NCBI RefSeq assembly: GCF_014836635.1 | Contig: NZ_JACSQL010000004.1 | Span: 248,001-312,000, forward strand | Reading direction: 5' to 3' | Origin: Paenibacillus gallinarum | Lineage (GTDB): Bacteria > Bacillota > Bacilli > Paenibacillales > Paenibacillaceae | Length of the DNA: 64,000 nucleotides | Shown here: piece after piece, positions 61,911-64,000 of the stretch | How positions within the stretch are numbered: the stretch's first letter is position 1 | Layout of the letters: each line of letters begins with the position of its first letter | Notes under the pieces: model-generated | Told to the model about the DNA's origin: nothing | The model's database searches: none | What the model saw: the letters and a program-made list of their open reading frames with translations, nothing else | Program-made: the position numbers and the translations under genes

Positions 61911-63227
61911 TTATTTTTCTTTAGCCATGGCCTCAAATGATGAATCAGCAGCTGCAATCGTAGCTTCGATATCTGCATCGGTATGTTCCGTTGTCAGGAA
62001 CCAAGCTTCGTATTTGGAAGGTGCGAGGTGTACTCCACGGTTCAGCATATGTTGGAAGAAGGAAGCGAATGCTTCGCCATCCGTATCCTGAGCTTCTTCA
62101 TAATCCGTTACTGGATGATCGCAGAAATGAGTGGAGAATGAGCCGCGTACCCGGTTAATTGTCAGTGGAATTCCGTGACGATCCGCTGCTGCCTGGATTC
62201 CCTCCGTTAATTTAATGGTGAGACGTTCCATCTCTTCATATACACCTGGCTGGGAAAGTACTTCAAGGCATGCAATACCTGCCGAGATGGAAGCTGGATT
62301 CCCTGCCATAGTGCCTGCTTGATAAGCAGGTCCAAGCGGAGCCACTTGTTCCATGACTTCTTTTGACCCCCCATAAGCACCGATGGGAAGACCGCCGCCG
62401 ATGATTTTACCAAGAGCCGTAAGGTCAGGTTTAATAAGGTCATGATTATCAAGCCCTGCATAGGTTTGCGTTGAACCATAGTGGAAGCGGAATGCGGTAA
62501 TGACCTCATCATAGATAACGAGTGCCCCGTGATCATGTGCCAGCTTGCAGAGGCCTTCGAGGAAGCCTGGTTTTGGCATAACCATTCCGAAATTACCGAC
62601 GATCGGTTCTACCATAACGGCAGCTACATCATGACCCCATTTTTTCAGTGCTTCTTCAAGTCCGCTCAGATCGTTGTAAGGAACCGTGATCACTTCCTGT
62701 GCGATACTTGCAGGAATCCCTGCACTATCTGGTATACCAAGAGTAGAAGGGCCAGAGCCTGCCGCTACAAGGACCAGGTCCGAATGGCCGTGGTAGTTAC
62801 CCGCAAACTTGATGATTTTATTACGTTTCGTATAAGCGCGCGCTACCCGGATGGTGGTCATAACCGCTTCTGTACCTGAGTTCACAAAACGAACCTTATC
62901 CATGGAAGGGATCGCTTCTTTTAGCATTTTAGCTAATTTGATTTCGAGCACGGTAGGAGTACCGAGGAGCGTACCATTGGAAGCTGCTTCTGTAATCGCT
63001 TTGGTGATGTGTGGGTGAGCATGACCGGTAATAATCGGTCCGTATGCCGCAAGGTAATCAATATATTTGTTATCATCTTCATCGTAAAAATAAGCACCTT
63101 GTCCGCGTTTCATAAAGACAGGGGCTCCGCCGCCTACTGCTTTGAACGAACGAGAAGGGCTGTTTACACCGCCGACAATATGTTCAAGTGCTTCTGCATA
63201 GTACTGCTCAGATTTGGAACGATTCAT
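61911..63227 (-). CDS. hemL: Glutamate-1-semialdehyde 2,1-aminomutase
   Basis: 438 residues. PLP-dependent class III aminotransferase fold: [57 protein letters not shown], and the PLP lysine in [19 protein letters not shown]. The C-terminal [14 protein letters not shown] and [19 protein letters not shown] blocks are family-typical. It makes 5-aminolevulinate for heme and cobalamin. Not next to other hem genes, so it may be the second, isolated paralogue (GsaB-like) seen in Bacillales; that is inference. Start ATG 63227 with AAAGGATG-type site. Confidence 0.93.
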   Translation of the reverse strand: MNRSKSEQYYAEALEHIVGGVNSPSRSFKAVGGGAPVFMKRGQGAYFYDEDDNKYIDYLAAYGPIITGHAHPHITKAITEAASNGTLLGTPTVLEIKLAKMLKEAIPSMDKVRFVNSGTEAVMTTIRVARAYTKRNKIIKFAGNYHGHSDLVLVAAGSGPSTLGIPDSAGIPASIAQEVITVPYNDLSGLEEALKKWGHDVAAVMVEPIVGNFGMVMPKPGFLEGLCKLAHDHGALVIYDEVITAFRFHYGSTQTYAGLDNHDLIKPDLTALGKIIGGGLPIGAYGGSKEVMEQVAPLGPAYQAGTMAGNPASISAGIACLEVLSQPGVYEEMERLTIKLTEGIQAAADRHGIPLTINRVRGSFSTHFCDHPVTDYEEAQDTDGEAFASFFQHMLNRGVHLAPSKYEAWFLTTEHTDADIEATIAAADSSFEAMAKEK

Positions 63228-63284
63228 TTGTATTCATCCTTTCTTTGAAGCAAGTCACCACAAGAGTATGGTATGTACAATGTA

Positions 63285-63311
63285 AAAGGGCAGCGATCTG
63301 CTGCCCTTACC
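63285..63311 (-). terminator. Terminator-like hairpin after the LCP gene
   Basis: AAGGGCAGC/GCTGCCCTT stem with GATCT loop; on the minus strand it is followed only by TTTTAC. Confidence 0.55.
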
Positions 63312-63376
63312 AAGTTCGAATCTATTATAACATTTCCTTTTTGTGAAACCATAGCTCTCAGGAAGAGTCTGCGTTA

Positions 63377-64000
63377 TTATTCTTCTCCACTGGCTGACTT
63401 ATCAATCGTGGATTTGTTATCTGGCTCGGTTACCTGAGGATTCAGGACTTCTTGAACGTATGATTTTAGCTCATCCTTATCTCTAACGGTGAGGACGGCA
63501 GCACCACCGATTCGCTCTTCAACCAGAAGTTTCATAGGAGGAACTTGTTCGCTCCCTTGCATGCTGCTCTGATAACCTACAGAGGCCAGTTTCCACATGT
63601 CGTTAAGAGTTAGGTTGGTATCAATGTAAGGATTCACTTCATTAAGAATGGAAGGTAGTTTAGCTATAGAAGTCGTTGTTTGCATTTTATCAGCAATGGC
63701 TTTCAAGAGTTCACGCTGACGTTCAGTTCGAGAGAAATCGGACAAGGCGTCATGCCGGAATCGCACATACATGAGTGCTTTTTCACCATCGAGATGCTGC
63801 ATTCCTTGTTTGAGATCAATATCATACTCATGCTTATCTGCTTTGCTTGTATACTTCATATCTTTTTCGACTTCAAAATCAACGCCCCCTACAGCGTCAA
63901 CGAGTTCAATAAAGCCTTGGAAATCGGTATATAAATAGTACTGAATCGGAATCCCCAGCAGATCACCTGCTGCCTGCATAGCCACATTAGGACCATGAGT
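63377..64000 (-). CDS. LytR-CpsA-Psr (LCP) family protein, C-terminal part, cut by window edge
   Basis: The frame stays open to the right edge, so the N-terminus (membrane anchor and the first catalytic residues) is outside. Visible residues begin THGPNVAMQAAGDLLGIPIQYYLYTDFQGFIELVDAVGGVDFEVE, followed by LKQGMQHLDGEKALMYVRFRHDALSDFSRTERQRELLKAI, with the Arg-rich pyrophosphate-binding region (RFRHD, RTERQR) of LCP enzymes. LCP proteins attach teichoic acids or capsule chains to peptidoglycan. The C-terminal ~50 residues are a Lys/Ser/Glu-rich tail. Downstream hairpin at 63285. Confidence 0.92.
   Translation of the reverse strand, partial: THGPNVAMQAAGDLLGIPIQYYLYTDFQGFIELVDAVGGVDFEVEKDMKYTSKADKHEYDIDLKQGMQHLDGEKALMYVRFRHDALSDFSRTERQRELLKAIADKMQTTTSIAKLPSILNEVNPYIDTNLTLNDMWKLASVGYQSSMQGSEQVPPMKLLVEERIGGAAVLTVRDKDELKSYVQEVLNPQVTEPDNKSTIDKSASGEE

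Overview
This is chromosomal sequence from a low-to-mid GC, endospore-forming Firmicute, most likely Paenibacillus or a close relative. Points in favour are Bacillales-type Shine-Dalgarno sites with many GTG/TTG starts, a bacilliredoxin, YneF (UPF0154), an octanoyltransferase of the LipL type, SodF, Rrf2/YwnA, a KinB-like sporulation kinase, a UVDE-type spore-associated endonuclease and an SGNH hydrolase carrying a copper-amine-oxidase-type stalk domain. I see no rRNA, tRNA, CRISPR array, transposase, phage or plasmid genes. The window reads as ordinary chromosome with dense, short operons separated by clear intrinsic terminators, many of them shared by convergent genes.

Layout. 1-5.3 kb: start of a phosphohexomutase gene, a cupin, a GNAT acetyltransferase, a MarR regulator with a YhgE/Pip-type membrane protein, and two unknown membrane-anchored proteins behind an unusual repeat element. 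5.3-15.3 kb: Rrf2 regulator and NAD(P)-binding reductase (YwnA/YwnB type), metallophosphoesterase, Bcr/CflA efflux pump, CopC-CopD, ArsR, Gfo/Idh/MocA dehydrogenase, CarD and an ammonium transporter under a GlnR-type site. 15.7-30.8 kb: AI-2E-family permease, CzrA-like sensor with a divergent CadA-type metal ATPase, aldehyde dehydrogenase, MerR-TipAS regulator, fRMsr, hydrolases, DHA2 efflux pump, HI0933-type flavoprotein and an orphan histidine kinase. 30.9-46.6 kb: a 38-residue ORF, bacilliredoxin, nadE, acpS, mutY, a ribbon-helix-helix regulator with an ABC exporter, sodA, lepB, a QueG fused to a degenerate alkyltransferase domain, yneF, folE, lipL, an extended SodF and an IclR regulator. 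46.7-58 kb: TPP riboswitch and thiC, manganese catalase, acnA, an amidase, ddl, uvsE and an inositol-monophosphatase family gene. 58-64 kb: stalked SGNH hydrolase, a pectin-related trio (short AraC protein, rhamnogalacturonan acetylesterase, sensory-rhodopsin-transducer-like protein), hemL and the end of an LCP gene.

How the parts work together. Oxidative and thiol stress is a recurring theme (two superoxide dismutases, Mn catalase, bacilliredoxin, fRMsr, YwnB-like reductase), and so is metal handling (CopCD, CadA with its sensor). Several regulator/target pairs are readable directly from DNA, because palindromes overlap good sigma-A promoters: MarR, YwnA/B, the RHH-ABC pair, the CzrA-like/CadA pair and amt. 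The most unusual protein is the QueG-alkyltransferase fusion, in which the alkyl-accepting cysteine is a histidine. The most unusual non-coding structures are the nested repeats at 4069-4115 and a possible orphan transcript at 37.54-37.76 kb. All calls come from reading the sequence; no database search was run.
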